A stretch of 40,975 nucleotides of DNA. Origin: a bacterium. GTDB taxonomy: Bacteria; Lindowbacteria; 2-12-FULL-62-27. A program made the position numbers and the translations under genes. The notes beneath the pieces are model-generated. The model was given only the letters and a program-made list of their open reading frames with translations. It was not told the DNA's origin and ran no database searches. Shown one piece after another: positions 24,126 through 30,674 of this stretch. The stretch is taken from the NCBI GenBank assembly GCA_016202645.1, contig JACQOF010000086.1, positions 1 to 40,975 of the forward strand. Direction: 5' to 3'. Positions within the stretch are counted from its first letter, which is position 1, and each line of letters begins with the position of its first letter.

Positions 24126-25457
24126 ATGCCGCGCGTTTTACTCGTCAGTTTCACCTACCCGCCCGGATTCGGCAGCGGCGGGATACGGATTTCCAAATTC
24201 GCCAAATTCCTTCCGGAATTCGGATGGGAACCGGTCGTTCTGACCGTTGATCCCGCCTATTATCCATTCCGGGGCGGCCTCGAAACTCTGCTCGGGAATG
24301 AACGGCGATACACCACCGGATTCTTCGATCCCCTCGGTTGGATCCGCCGGAGGTTTCCGCTTGAATCGCCGCCCGCCTCCGATGCGTCTTCCGGCGCGGC
24401 TCCGGCCAGGACCTCGTTGTCCAGACGCATCTTGAAAAAATTCCGGCCCATTGCCAAATACATTTGGGACATCATCTATTTCCCCGATCCGCAGATTGGC
24501 TGGTACCCGTACGCCGTCTCAGCCGGGCACCGGATCATCCGGGACTGCGGCATCGATGTTGTATTTTCGAGTTCACCGCCGCATACCGACCATCTGATCG
24601 GCGCGAAGCTTTCGCGGGATTTCGATCTACCCTGGGTGGCGGAGTACCGGGATCCGTGGACGGACCAGCACACCTATCGGAAGAGCTGGCCGGTATCGGC
24701 CATCGAGCGGCGGCTTGAACGCCGAACCCTCGAGCGCGCGGCCGGCCTCATCAGCATTTCTCCGATCCTGGCGGAACGGTTGTCCCAAAAACTCGGAAAG
24801 CTTGTCCACGTCATAGAAAACGGATTTGATCCGGACGATCTGCCCCCCCCGGCCGCCGCGACCGGCGGTCCATTTCTTCTGATCCATGCCGGAACGCTGT
24901 ATCGGGGCCAGAGGGATCCCGGAGTGTTTTTTGAGGGATTAAAACGTCTCAGAGAAAAAATGGATTTGACGCCGTCGCGCATTCAGGCGCAGTTCGTCGG
25001 TGTGTTGTCGGAAATGGCGCTGGAGCTGGCGCACAAGCACGGCGTATCGGATCTGGTATCGGCGCTTCCGCGCGAGCCTTACGAAACGGTGTTACAGCGC
25101 CAATCCCGGGCCACGGCGCTCCTCCTGCTTGGCCTGAAGGATCCGATGGGCGGCGGAGTCCTCACCGGAAAGATGTTTGAATATTTCGGCCTTCGGCGGC
25201 CCATCCTGGGCGTCGGCGCGCCGGACCCGGATCTGGAGGAAATCATCCGCCGGACACAAACCGGGACCTTCACAACGACACCGGCGGCGGCGGCCGATGT
25301 GCTGTCCAGATGGATTTTGGAATATGAGCGGGACGGCGCTGTCCGTTACCAGCCGGCCGAGGACGAAATCAACAAATATCACCGGAGGGAAAGCGCCGGA
25401 AAACTGTCGGAGATATTAAACCGCGCGCTGGGCCGGGGGGTTGGCGGCAACTGTTAA
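24126..25457 (+). CDS. Glycosyltransferase, GT4-like GT-B fold
   Basis: 443-aa predicted glycosyltransferase. The N-terminal domain starts MPRVLLVSFTYPPGFGSGGIR, common in GT4-like proteins, and has VFSSSPPHTDHLIGA and VAEYRDPWTD; the C-terminal nucleotide-sugar half has LIHAGTLYRGQRDP, LPREPYETVLQRQSRATALLL and GGVLTGKMFEYFGLRRPILG, with the family's Glu position in KMFEYF. It follows wecB by one base, so it may use a ManNAc-derived donor. It converges with the histidine kinase gene; only four bases separate the two stop codons, and no terminator is visible between them. Confidence 0.88.
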   Translation: MPRVLLVSFTYPPGFGSGGIRISKFAKFLPEFGWEPVVLTVDPAYYPFRGGLETLLGNERRYTTGFFDPLGWIRRRFPLESPPASDASSGAAPARTSLSRRILKKFRPIAKYIWDIIYFPDPQIGWYPYAVSAGHRIIRDCGIDVVFSSSPPHTDHLIGAKLSRDFDLPWVAEYRDPWTDQHTYRKSWPVSAIERRLERRTLERAAGLISISPILAERLSQKLGKLVHVIENGFDPDDLPPPAAATGGPFLLIHAGTLYRGQRDPGVFFEGLKRLREKMDLTPSRIQAQFVGVLSEMALELAHKHGVSDLVSALPREPYETVLQRQSRATALLLLGLKDPMGGGVLTGKMFEYFGLRRPILGVGAPDPDLEEIIRRTQTGTFTTTPAAAADVLSRWILEYERDGAVRYQPAEDEINKYHRRESAGKLSEILNRALGRGVGGNC

Positions 25458-25461
25458 TCTG

Positions 25462-27117
25462 TTAGCCTCCGTCCCCTTTTGCGCCTTTTGCGGGGGTGTC
25501 CAGGACTTCTCGGATTTTCCGGGCGAGGTCTGATGGAGTGAACGGCTTTTGGATGAAGGCGATGGACGGGTCTGCGGGGGCGTGGTGGATGAGGACTTCG
25601 TCGGTGTAGCCGGACATGAGGAGGCATTTGATGCCGGGGTGGGAGGCTTTGACGATGCGGGCCATGTCGCGGCCTGTCATGACGGGGAGGACGATGTCGG
25701 AGAGGATGAGATGGAATCCGTCGTTCGAACGCTGGGAGAGGGCGACGGTCTCTTCAGCCGATCGCACGGCGTGGACGGTATAGCCCTTTCCTTTGAGGAT
25801 GCGTTCGATGAGGCTGAGGCGTGCCGGGTCGTCTTCTACGACGAGGATCGATTCAGAACCGCCGGGCGGTTCGATCGTTGATCCGGGTGCTCCCGCGCCG
25901 GCCCATTCCTCCCGGGCCCTGGGAAAATACACCGTGACCGTTGTGCCTTCCCCGGGTGCGGTTCTGACGCCGATGTGCCCTCCGCTTTTTCGGATAATTT
26001 CAGAACAGGTCGACAGCCCCAATCCCGAGCCGGTTTGATTATCCTTGGTGGTAAAGAACGGCTCGAACATCCGGGATTGGACATCGGGCGGCATACCTAC
26101 TCCCGTATCCGTCACGGAGAGGCGGACATGGGGGCCGGGTCGAAGCTGTTCGCCCCCTTCGCGGATTGAAGGAAATCCCGTCCTGGGATTTCCGGAGTCT
26201 GGAGCTTCGGGGATTGGACATCCCTGTCCGCCCCCTTCCGTCACGAGGAGGTCATCCGGTTCAAGGTGGACGTTGGCGGTTTCGATGGTGAGCGCGCCGC
26301 CGCCCGGCATGGCGTCTCTCGCGTTGACCACCAGGTTCAGGATCACCTGTTCCGCCTGTCCCGGACTCACTTTTACGAGGCCGAGGCCCTCCCCGAGGTT
26401 CAGGCGGAAGTCAATGTGTTTTCCGGCGATCTTGGCGAGCATCCGGTCCATGCCGATGAGGAGGTCGTTGACGCAGATGACGACCGGCTCTTGATTTGGC
26501 CGCCGGGCGTAGGTCAACAACTGCCGGGTGAGCCTTGCCGCGCGCTCCGATCCGGTTTTAATTTCCTTGAGGTCCGCCCGGGTTTGGGCCATCTCCGGCG
26601 GAATCGTCCGGAGAATGACCTCCGCGTATCCCATGATACCGGTCAGCAGATTGTTGAAATCGTGGGCGACGCCGGCGGCCAGCCATCCCACCGATTCCAT
26701 TTTTCGGGATTGATAGAGCTGGTTCTCCAGTTGTTTGCGGGCGGAGACGTCGCGGACCGTCGCCATGACCCACCGCCGCCGATGGGATCTGAACGGGACC
26801 AAGTGGACATCCGCCGGGAATTCCGACGCGTCTTTTTTTCTGCCCGCCACATCCGTCAAGACCGCGGGTGCGGCTCCGCCCGGGGCTGAGAGATGGGCCG
26901 ATCGTTGGTCCACGTGCCGGGCCCGCATTCGCGTCGGAATGAGGATCTCGACCGGCTGTCCGATCAGTTCATCTGGAGCGTATCCAAAGATAGATTCGGT
27001 TTGGCGGTTGGCCGCCGCGATCAGGCCGGCCTCGTCCACGACCACGGCCGCGTTGGGCATGGACTCAAACAACCGTTTGTAAAAAAGCGCGTCAGGCGGT
27101 CCCGGCGCCGTCGGCAT
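25462..27117 (-). CDS. Hybrid sensor histidine kinase (PAS-HisKA-HATPase-REC)
   Basis: 551 aa, no membrane span, so a cytoplasmic sensor. PAS domain about residues 12-130; HisKA with phospho-His 152 in VAHDFNNLLTGIMGYAE; HATPase with N-box NLVVNARDAMPGGG (261-274), G1 DTGVGMPP (337-344), FEPFFTTK (351-358) and GSGLGLST; then a receiver domain with VVEDD and phospho-acceptor Asp 474 in ILSDIVLP. Residues about 295-322 between N-box and G1 come from a reversed copy of the 78-bp palindromic element, in a loop that varies in this family. It starts 3 bases after the merR stop, so the two are one operon. The signal is unknown. Confidence 0.93.
   Translation of the reverse strand: MPTAPGPPDALFYKRLFESMPNAAVVVDEAGLIAAANRQTESIFGYAPDELIGQPVEILIPTRMRARHVDQRSAHLSAPGGAAPAVLTDVAGRKKDASEFPADVHLVPFRSHRRRWVMATVRDVSARKQLENQLYQSRKMESVGWLAAGVAHDFNNLLTGIMGYAEVILRTIPPEMAQTRADLKEIKTGSERAARLTRQLLTYARRPNQEPVVICVNDLLIGMDRMLAKIAGKHIDFRLNLGEGLGLVKVSPGQAEQVILNLVVNARDAMPGGGALTIETANVHLEPDDLLVTEGGGQGCPIPEAPDSGNPRTGFPSIREGGEQLRPGPHVRLSVTDTGVGMPPDVQSRMFEPFFTTKDNQTGSGLGLSTCSEIIRKSGGHIGVRTAPGEGTTVTVYFPRAREEWAGAGAPGSTIEPPGGSESILVVEDDPARLSLIERILKGKGYTVHAVRSAEETVALSQRSNDGFHLILSDIVLPVMTGRDMARIVKASHPGIKCLLMSGYTDEVLIHHAPADPSIAFIQKPFTPSDLARKIREVLDTPAKGAKGDGG
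26151..26238 (-). repeat. 78-bp in-frame palindromic element, copy C (antisense, in histidine kinase gene)
   Basis: CGCCCCCTTC at 26151-26160 and an identical copy at 26229-26238 bound a 78-bp unit. Stems: GGAAATCCC/GGGATTTCC at 26171-26193 and GGACA/TGTCC at 26216-26229. On the plus strand it differs from copy B at only a few positions; the host gene is on the minus strand, so the protein reads the other strand (GGQGCPIPEAPDSGNPRTG). The plus-strand frame used in copies A and B is also open here. Confidence 0.9.
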
Positions 27118-27120
27118 GGA

Positions 27121-27540
27121 TCAGGCGTTGATGAAGCTCTTGGTGATCAGTCCATACAACGCGTGCATGTCCGGAACGCCGCGCGGCTCCCGCATCCGGG
27201 TCAGGATTTTTTGCAGGGCCAGTCTTCGGGTCTTCAACGTGCGCAATTCGGCGTTCGTCGCCTGAATCTTGGCGCGAAGGATGTTCCGGACGGATTCGTA
27301 CCCGCCTGGCCTTCCGCTCCGGATGGACATGAGGATGCCGACTTCCTTCAAATCGAACCCGAGCCTCTGGGCCGACTTGATGAAGCGAATCTGGGTCACC
27401 GCGTGCTCGGGATAATACCGATAGCCCCCATAGGGCCGCGGCGGCTCGTCGATCAGCTTTCGGCGCTCATAGTATCTGATGGTTTCAATGTTCACTCCAG
27501 CCAGGCGCGCAAGCTGACCGGTGGTTATGTTCTTGCTCAC
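27121..27540 (-). CDS. MerR-family transcriptional regulator
   Basis: 139 aa from GTG 27540. The winged helix-turn-helix is typical: ITTGQLARLAGVNIETIRYYERRKLI, then PYGGYRYYPEHAV and QRLGFDLKEVGILM, followed by a dimerisation helix with RAKIQATNAELRTLKTRRLALQKIL. The C-terminal part has only one Cys-free stretch, so it is not an obvious metal or redox sensor. The frame stays open upstream to 27732 but that part looks non-coding; GTG 27549 and TTG 27552 are other possible starts. It is followed after 3 bases by the histidine kinase and preceded by an inverted repeat that is a likely operator. Confidence 0.88.
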   Translation of the reverse strand: MSKNITTGQLARLAGVNIETIRYYERRKLIDEPPRPYGGYRYYPEHAVTQIRFIKSAQRLGFDLKEVGILMSIRSGRPGGYESVRNILRAKIQATNAELRTLKTRRLALQKILTRMREPRGVPDMHALYGLITKSFINA

Positions 27541-27559
27541 GTATATCACCAACCCCCCG

Positions 27560-27613
27560 TTTACTCGGTTGCCATCGAGTAAATCGGCACAGTAAACCCC
27601 TGTACTCAAGTAC
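27560..27613 (-). promoter_or_regulatory. Likely MerR operator (two dyads)
   Basis: TTTACTCG (27560-27567) and CGAGTAAA (27576-27583) form a perfect 8-bp dyad with an 8-base spacer, 20 bases upstream of merR. A further AGTAAA half-site lies at 27591-27596 and a second dyad GTACT-CA-AGTAC at 27602-27613. All share ACT(C)/GAGT. Downstream of the predicted promoter, they would fit autorepression. Confidence 0.55.
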
Positions 27614-27678
27614 GGATGCAAGCCTTTTTGGAAGTTTTTTATCCTGCGTCGATGGAACCGGCGCGTCTCCCCATGCCA

Positions 27679-27707
27679 AGTATGACGCCGCGGTTGCGCC
27701 AAGTCAA
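27679..27707 (-). promoter_or_regulatory. Possible merR-kinase promoter
   Basis: On the minus strand TTGACT (complement of 27702-27707) and CATACT (complement of 27679-27684) are 17 bases apart. Transcription would start near 27672 and give a leader of about 130 bases containing the dyads. The divergent promoter for the cNMP gene starts 11 bases away, back to back. Confidence 0.4.
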
Positions 27708-27717
27708 AAAGCCCTGC

Positions 27718-27746
27718 TTGAATTTGACCCACCCCGGTGCTAGCAT
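27718..27746 (+). promoter_or_regulatory. Possible promoter of the cNMP-binding gene and ruvB
   Basis: TTGAAT (27718-27723) and TAGCAT (27741-27746) are 17 bases apart. The predicted start near 27753 is followed at once by the ribosome site GGGAGGTGA (27753-27761) and GTG 27765, giving a very short leader. Confidence 0.45.
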
Positions 27747-27764
27747 CCCGCCGGGAGGTGAGAG

Positions 27765-28238
27765 GTGTCCGCGGAGATCAAACCGGAACAGTTGGAGGCC
27801 TTTGAGATCCTTCGGGGGTTGACGGCGAAGGAGCGTGAAGTACTTGTGCCGCTCCTCAAGTTGGAGACGTATCCGACCGGGAGAGTGATTTTCCGGGAGG
27901 GGGATCCCGGCAACAAGCTGTATCTGGTATTAAGGGGCGTGGTTCAGATCGAGAAGGGAGTGGACGAGGCGAATTACACGCGCCTTGCCCGGCTTGGGCA
28001 GGGGGAGATGCTTGGCGAGATTTCGATTCTCGACAAAAGTCCGCGGACGGCCACCGCCACAGCCTATCTGGATACCGAACTTCTGGTGCTCCTTCGAAGT
28101 CAACTCGACACGCTGACGACGGACCAACCCGCCATCGGCGCCAAGCTCTTTTTGGGCATGGCGCAGTCTTTGGCCCGACGCCTCAGGTTTGCAGACGATG
28201 AAATCACCCAGCTCACCAAGCGGCTCTATTACTTCTAA
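27765..28238 (+). CDS. Cyclic-nucleotide-binding domain protein (no DNA-binding domain)
   Basis: 157 aa, one CRP-like cNMP-binding domain: [19 protein letters not shown], then [22 protein letters not shown], and the phosphate-binding-cassette region [21 protein letters not shown] with the conserved Glu and Arg. It lacks the C-terminal helix-turn-helix of CRP/FNR regulators, so it probably senses a nucleotide and acts through a partner. GTG 27765 has GGAGG six bases upstream. Its last 41 bases overlap the most plausible ruvB start, which implies coupled translation. Confidence 0.87.
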   Translation: MSAEIKPEQLEAFEILRGLTAKEREVLVPLLKLETYPTGRVIFREGDPGNKLYLVLRGVVQIEKGVDEANYTRLARLGQGEMLGEISILDKSPRTATATAYLDTELLVLLRSQLDTLTTDQPAIGAKLFLGMAQSLARRLRFADDEITQLTKRLYYF

Positions 28239-29331
28239 GCCTCGGATCAGTGCCTCCGGCGCTCCAAGTGCCGGCGGCTCTGGCGCCGGCAGGCCCGTCC
28301 TCTCGGCGGCCCCGGTCGGCGCCGAGGACGAGACGACGGACCGGGCCCTCCGTCCGACCCGTTTCGCCGATTTTGTCGGCCAGGAAAAATTACTCGACAA
28401 CCTGAAGATCTTCGTGGAAGCCGCCCGCCGCCGCGGGGACGCCCTCGATCATGTCCTCCTCTACGGCCCACCGGGCCTCGGAAAAACGACGCTTGCGGGG
28501 ATTCTCGCCTCGGAACTCGGCGTTCAATTCCGTTCAACCTCCGGCCCGGTCCTTGAGCGTCCCGGAGACCTCGCGGCGATTTTGACCCAGCTGTCGGACC
28601 GCGACGTTCTCTTTATCGACGAAATCCACCGGATGCCGCCGATTGTGGAGGAAATTCTTTATCCCGCGATGGAGGACAACAAAATCGACATCGTGATCGG
28701 CCAGGGCGCCGGCGCCCAGACGTTGAAACTCGCACTGCCCCGCTTCACGCTCGTGGGCGCCACGACCCGCACCGGCCTCATCACCGCGCCGCTCCGGTCC
28801 CGCTTCGGCGTCGACGCGCATCTCAGTTATTACAGCGCCCCGGAACTGGTCCGGATCGTCCGCCGGTCGGCGAAGCTTCTGGGAGTCGCCGTTGAGGACG
28901 CGGGCGCCGAGGAGATCGGCCGCCGCGCGCGCGGCACGCCCCGCGTCGCCAACCGTCTGCTCCGGCGCGTCCGGGACTTCGCCGAAGTTAAATCCGACGG
29001 CCGCATCACAAAAACCGTCGCGGACCTGGCCCTGACGTCCATGGAAGTCGACGCGTTCGGACTCGACCACATGGACCGCTCGATTCTTCACGCCATCGTC
29101 GAAAAATTCCGCGGCGGCCCCGTCGGCCTCGACACGCTGTCGGTCGCGGTGGGAGAAGAGGCGGACACGCTCAGCGACGTCTACGAGCCCTTCCTCATTC
29201 AGAGCGGCCTTCTCGAGCGGACTTTGCGCGGCCGGATCGCCACCTCCCAGGCCTATTCCTATCTCGGCGTCGACGCGCCCGCGGTCCAGGCTCCCGTGCC
29301 CCAGCTTTTCGAGACCGGCCGGGGGGACTGA
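28198..29331 (+). CDS. ruvB: Holliday junction branch-migration ATPase RuvB
   Basis: AAA+ motor that drives branch migration with RuvA. Walker [13 protein letters not shown], Walker [10 protein letters not shown], sensor 1 GATTRTG, arginine finger region APLRSRFGV and sensor 2 [18 protein letters not shown] are present, followed by the winged-helix C-terminal domain ([23 protein letters not shown]). At 377 aa it is some 30 residues longer than usual at the N-terminus, a Ser/Gly/Ala-rich tail before [13 protein letters not shown]. The nearest in-frame start upstream of the domain is ATG 28198 (or TTG 28189), inside the cNMP gene. No ruvA or ruvC is in the window. Confidence 0.93.
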   Translation: MKSPSSPSGSITSKPRISASGAPSAGGSGAGRPVLSAAPVGAEDETTDRALRPTRFADFVGQEKLLDNLKIFVEAARRRGDALDHVLLYGPPGLGKTTLAGILASELGVQFRSTSGPVLERPGDLAAILTQLSDRDVLFIDEIHRMPPIVEEILYPAMEDNKIDIVIGQGAGAQTLKLALPRFTLVGATTRTGLITAPLRSRFGVDAHLSYYSAPELVRIVRRSAKLLGVAVEDAGAEEIGRRARGTPRVANRLLRRVRDFAEVKSDGRITKTVADLALTSMEVDAFGLDHMDRSILHAIVEKFRGGPVGLDTLSVAVGEEADTLSDVYEPFLIQSGLLERTLRGRIATSQAYSYLGVDAPAVQAPVPQLFETGRGD

Positions 29332-29336
29332 CCATC

Positions 29337-30674
29337 ATGGCCGGCATCTTCCACGCCTACGACATCCGCGGCGTCTATCAAAAAGATCTCACCCCCGACA
29401 TCGCCGAGCGGATTGGCCTCGCGCTCTCCAATTTTCTTTCCCCCACCACCTGCGTGGTCGGCCGGGACATGCGTGACGGCGGAATTGCGCTGGCCGACGC
29501 CATCGGGACGGGCCTTCGGAAAGGCGGCTGCGGCACGATCGACATCGGTCTTTGTTCCACCCCCATGAATTATTTCGCCATCGCCAATTACGGCTACGAC
29601 GCGGGCGTCCAGGTGACCGCTTCCCACAACACCGCCGAGTATAACGGATTCAAGATCTGCCAGGAGGACGCCAAGCCCCTGAGTTACGAAGGCGGCCTGT
29701 CCGACATCGAGCAGCTTGCCGCGAAGGGCAACCTCACGGTTTCCGACGAAAACGGCGAGCGGCACAGCCGGCGGATCACGAAGGAATATCACGATTATGT
29801 TCTGTCCTGGGTGGATGCGAATTCGAAGCGCAAATTAAAAATCGTCGTCGACGCGGGCAACGGCATCGCCGGCGTCGACAGCGGCCCCGTCTGGGACCGC
29901 CTGCCGCACGACACCACGCGTCTTTACTTCGAGCCCGACGCGAAATTCCCGAACCACGTCCCGGACCCGATGAAGCCGGAGAACCTCACCGCCCTGATCG
30001 CCGAAGTCAAATCCCGGCATGCGGACCTCGGGATTGCCTTCGACGGCGACGCCGACCGGGTCGTCTTCGTCGACGAAACCGGCGCGGCGGCCCCCTCCGA
30101 CAGCATCACCGCGCTTCTGGCCGAGGAACTCCTCCGGAAAAACAAGGGCGCCAAGATCATCATCGACCTGCGCTCCTCATGGGCGGCGCGCGAGGCCGTG
30201 CAGGCGGCGGGCGGCGTCCCGGTCATTTACCGGGTCGGGCATTCCTACATCAAGACCCGTATGCGGGAACTCTCGGCGGTTTTCGCCGGAGAACTGTCCG
30301 GCCACTATTACTTCCGCGACAATTTCTTCACCGACAGCGGCATCATCGCCTCCCTCATTCTCATCAACATTCTCACGCGGACCGGCAAACCTCTCTCCGC
30401 GCTGATACAGCCTTACGCGAAGTACCACCGCTCGGGCGAGCGGAATTTCCGAGTGGCCTCCCCGAAGGACGCTCTCGCGCGGCTGGAGAAGGCGTTTTCA
30501 GAGGGCGCGAAAAAAGTCGAAAAGATCGACGGCCTGTCCGTCGAGTTCGACGGCTGGTGGTTCAACGCCCGCGCATCGAACACCGAGCCGGTCATGCGTC
30601 TCAATGTTGAATCCAAATCGGCGGATGAGCTCCAGGAAAAACTCGCGAAGATCGAGGCGATGCTCCGTGCATAG
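29337..30674 (+). CDS. manB: Phosphomannomutase/phosphoglucomutase
   Basis: 445 aa alpha-D-phosphohexomutase giving mannose-1-P or glucose-1-P for nucleotide sugars. The four active-site elements are present: FHAYDIRGVYQ at the start, catalytic phosphoserine loop VTASHNTAEYNGFK, metal-binding DGDADRVVF, sugar-binding GELSGHYYFRD, and the phosphate-binding NARASNTEPVMRLNVE near the end. ATG 29337 is 5 bases after ruvB, so it likely belongs to that transcript. The precise sugar preference cannot be told. Fourteen bases after its stop begins a 32-bp hairpin arm. Confidence 0.92.
   Translation: MAGIFHAYDIRGVYQKDLTPDIAERIGLALSNFLSPTTCVVGRDMRDGGIALADAIGTGLRKGGCGTIDIGLCSTPMNYFAIANYGYDAGVQVTASHNTAEYNGFKICQEDAKPLSYEGGLSDIEQLAAKGNLTVSDENGERHSRRITKEYHDYVLSWVDANSKRKLKIVVDAGNGIAGVDSGPVWDRLPHDTTRLYFEPDAKFPNHVPDPMKPENLTALIAEVKSRHADLGIAFDGDADRVVFVDETGAAAPSDSITALLAEELLRKNKGAKIIIDLRSSWAAREAVQAAGGVPVIYRVGHSYIKTRMRELSAVFAGELSGHYYFRDNFFTDSGIIASLILINILTRTGKPLSALIQPYAKYHRSGERNFRVASPKDALARLEKAFSEGAKKVEKIDGLSVEFDGWWFNARASNTEPVMRLNVESKSADELQEKLAKIEAMLRA

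Noticed and set aside
25458-25461. Terminator between the convergent glycosyltransferase and kinase genes
   Set aside because: The four-base gap and the flanking coding ends show no hairpin with a T-run.
27541-27732. N-terminal extension of the merR frame
   Set aside because: It would cover the dyads and the promoter, and the MerR fold starts at GTG 27540.
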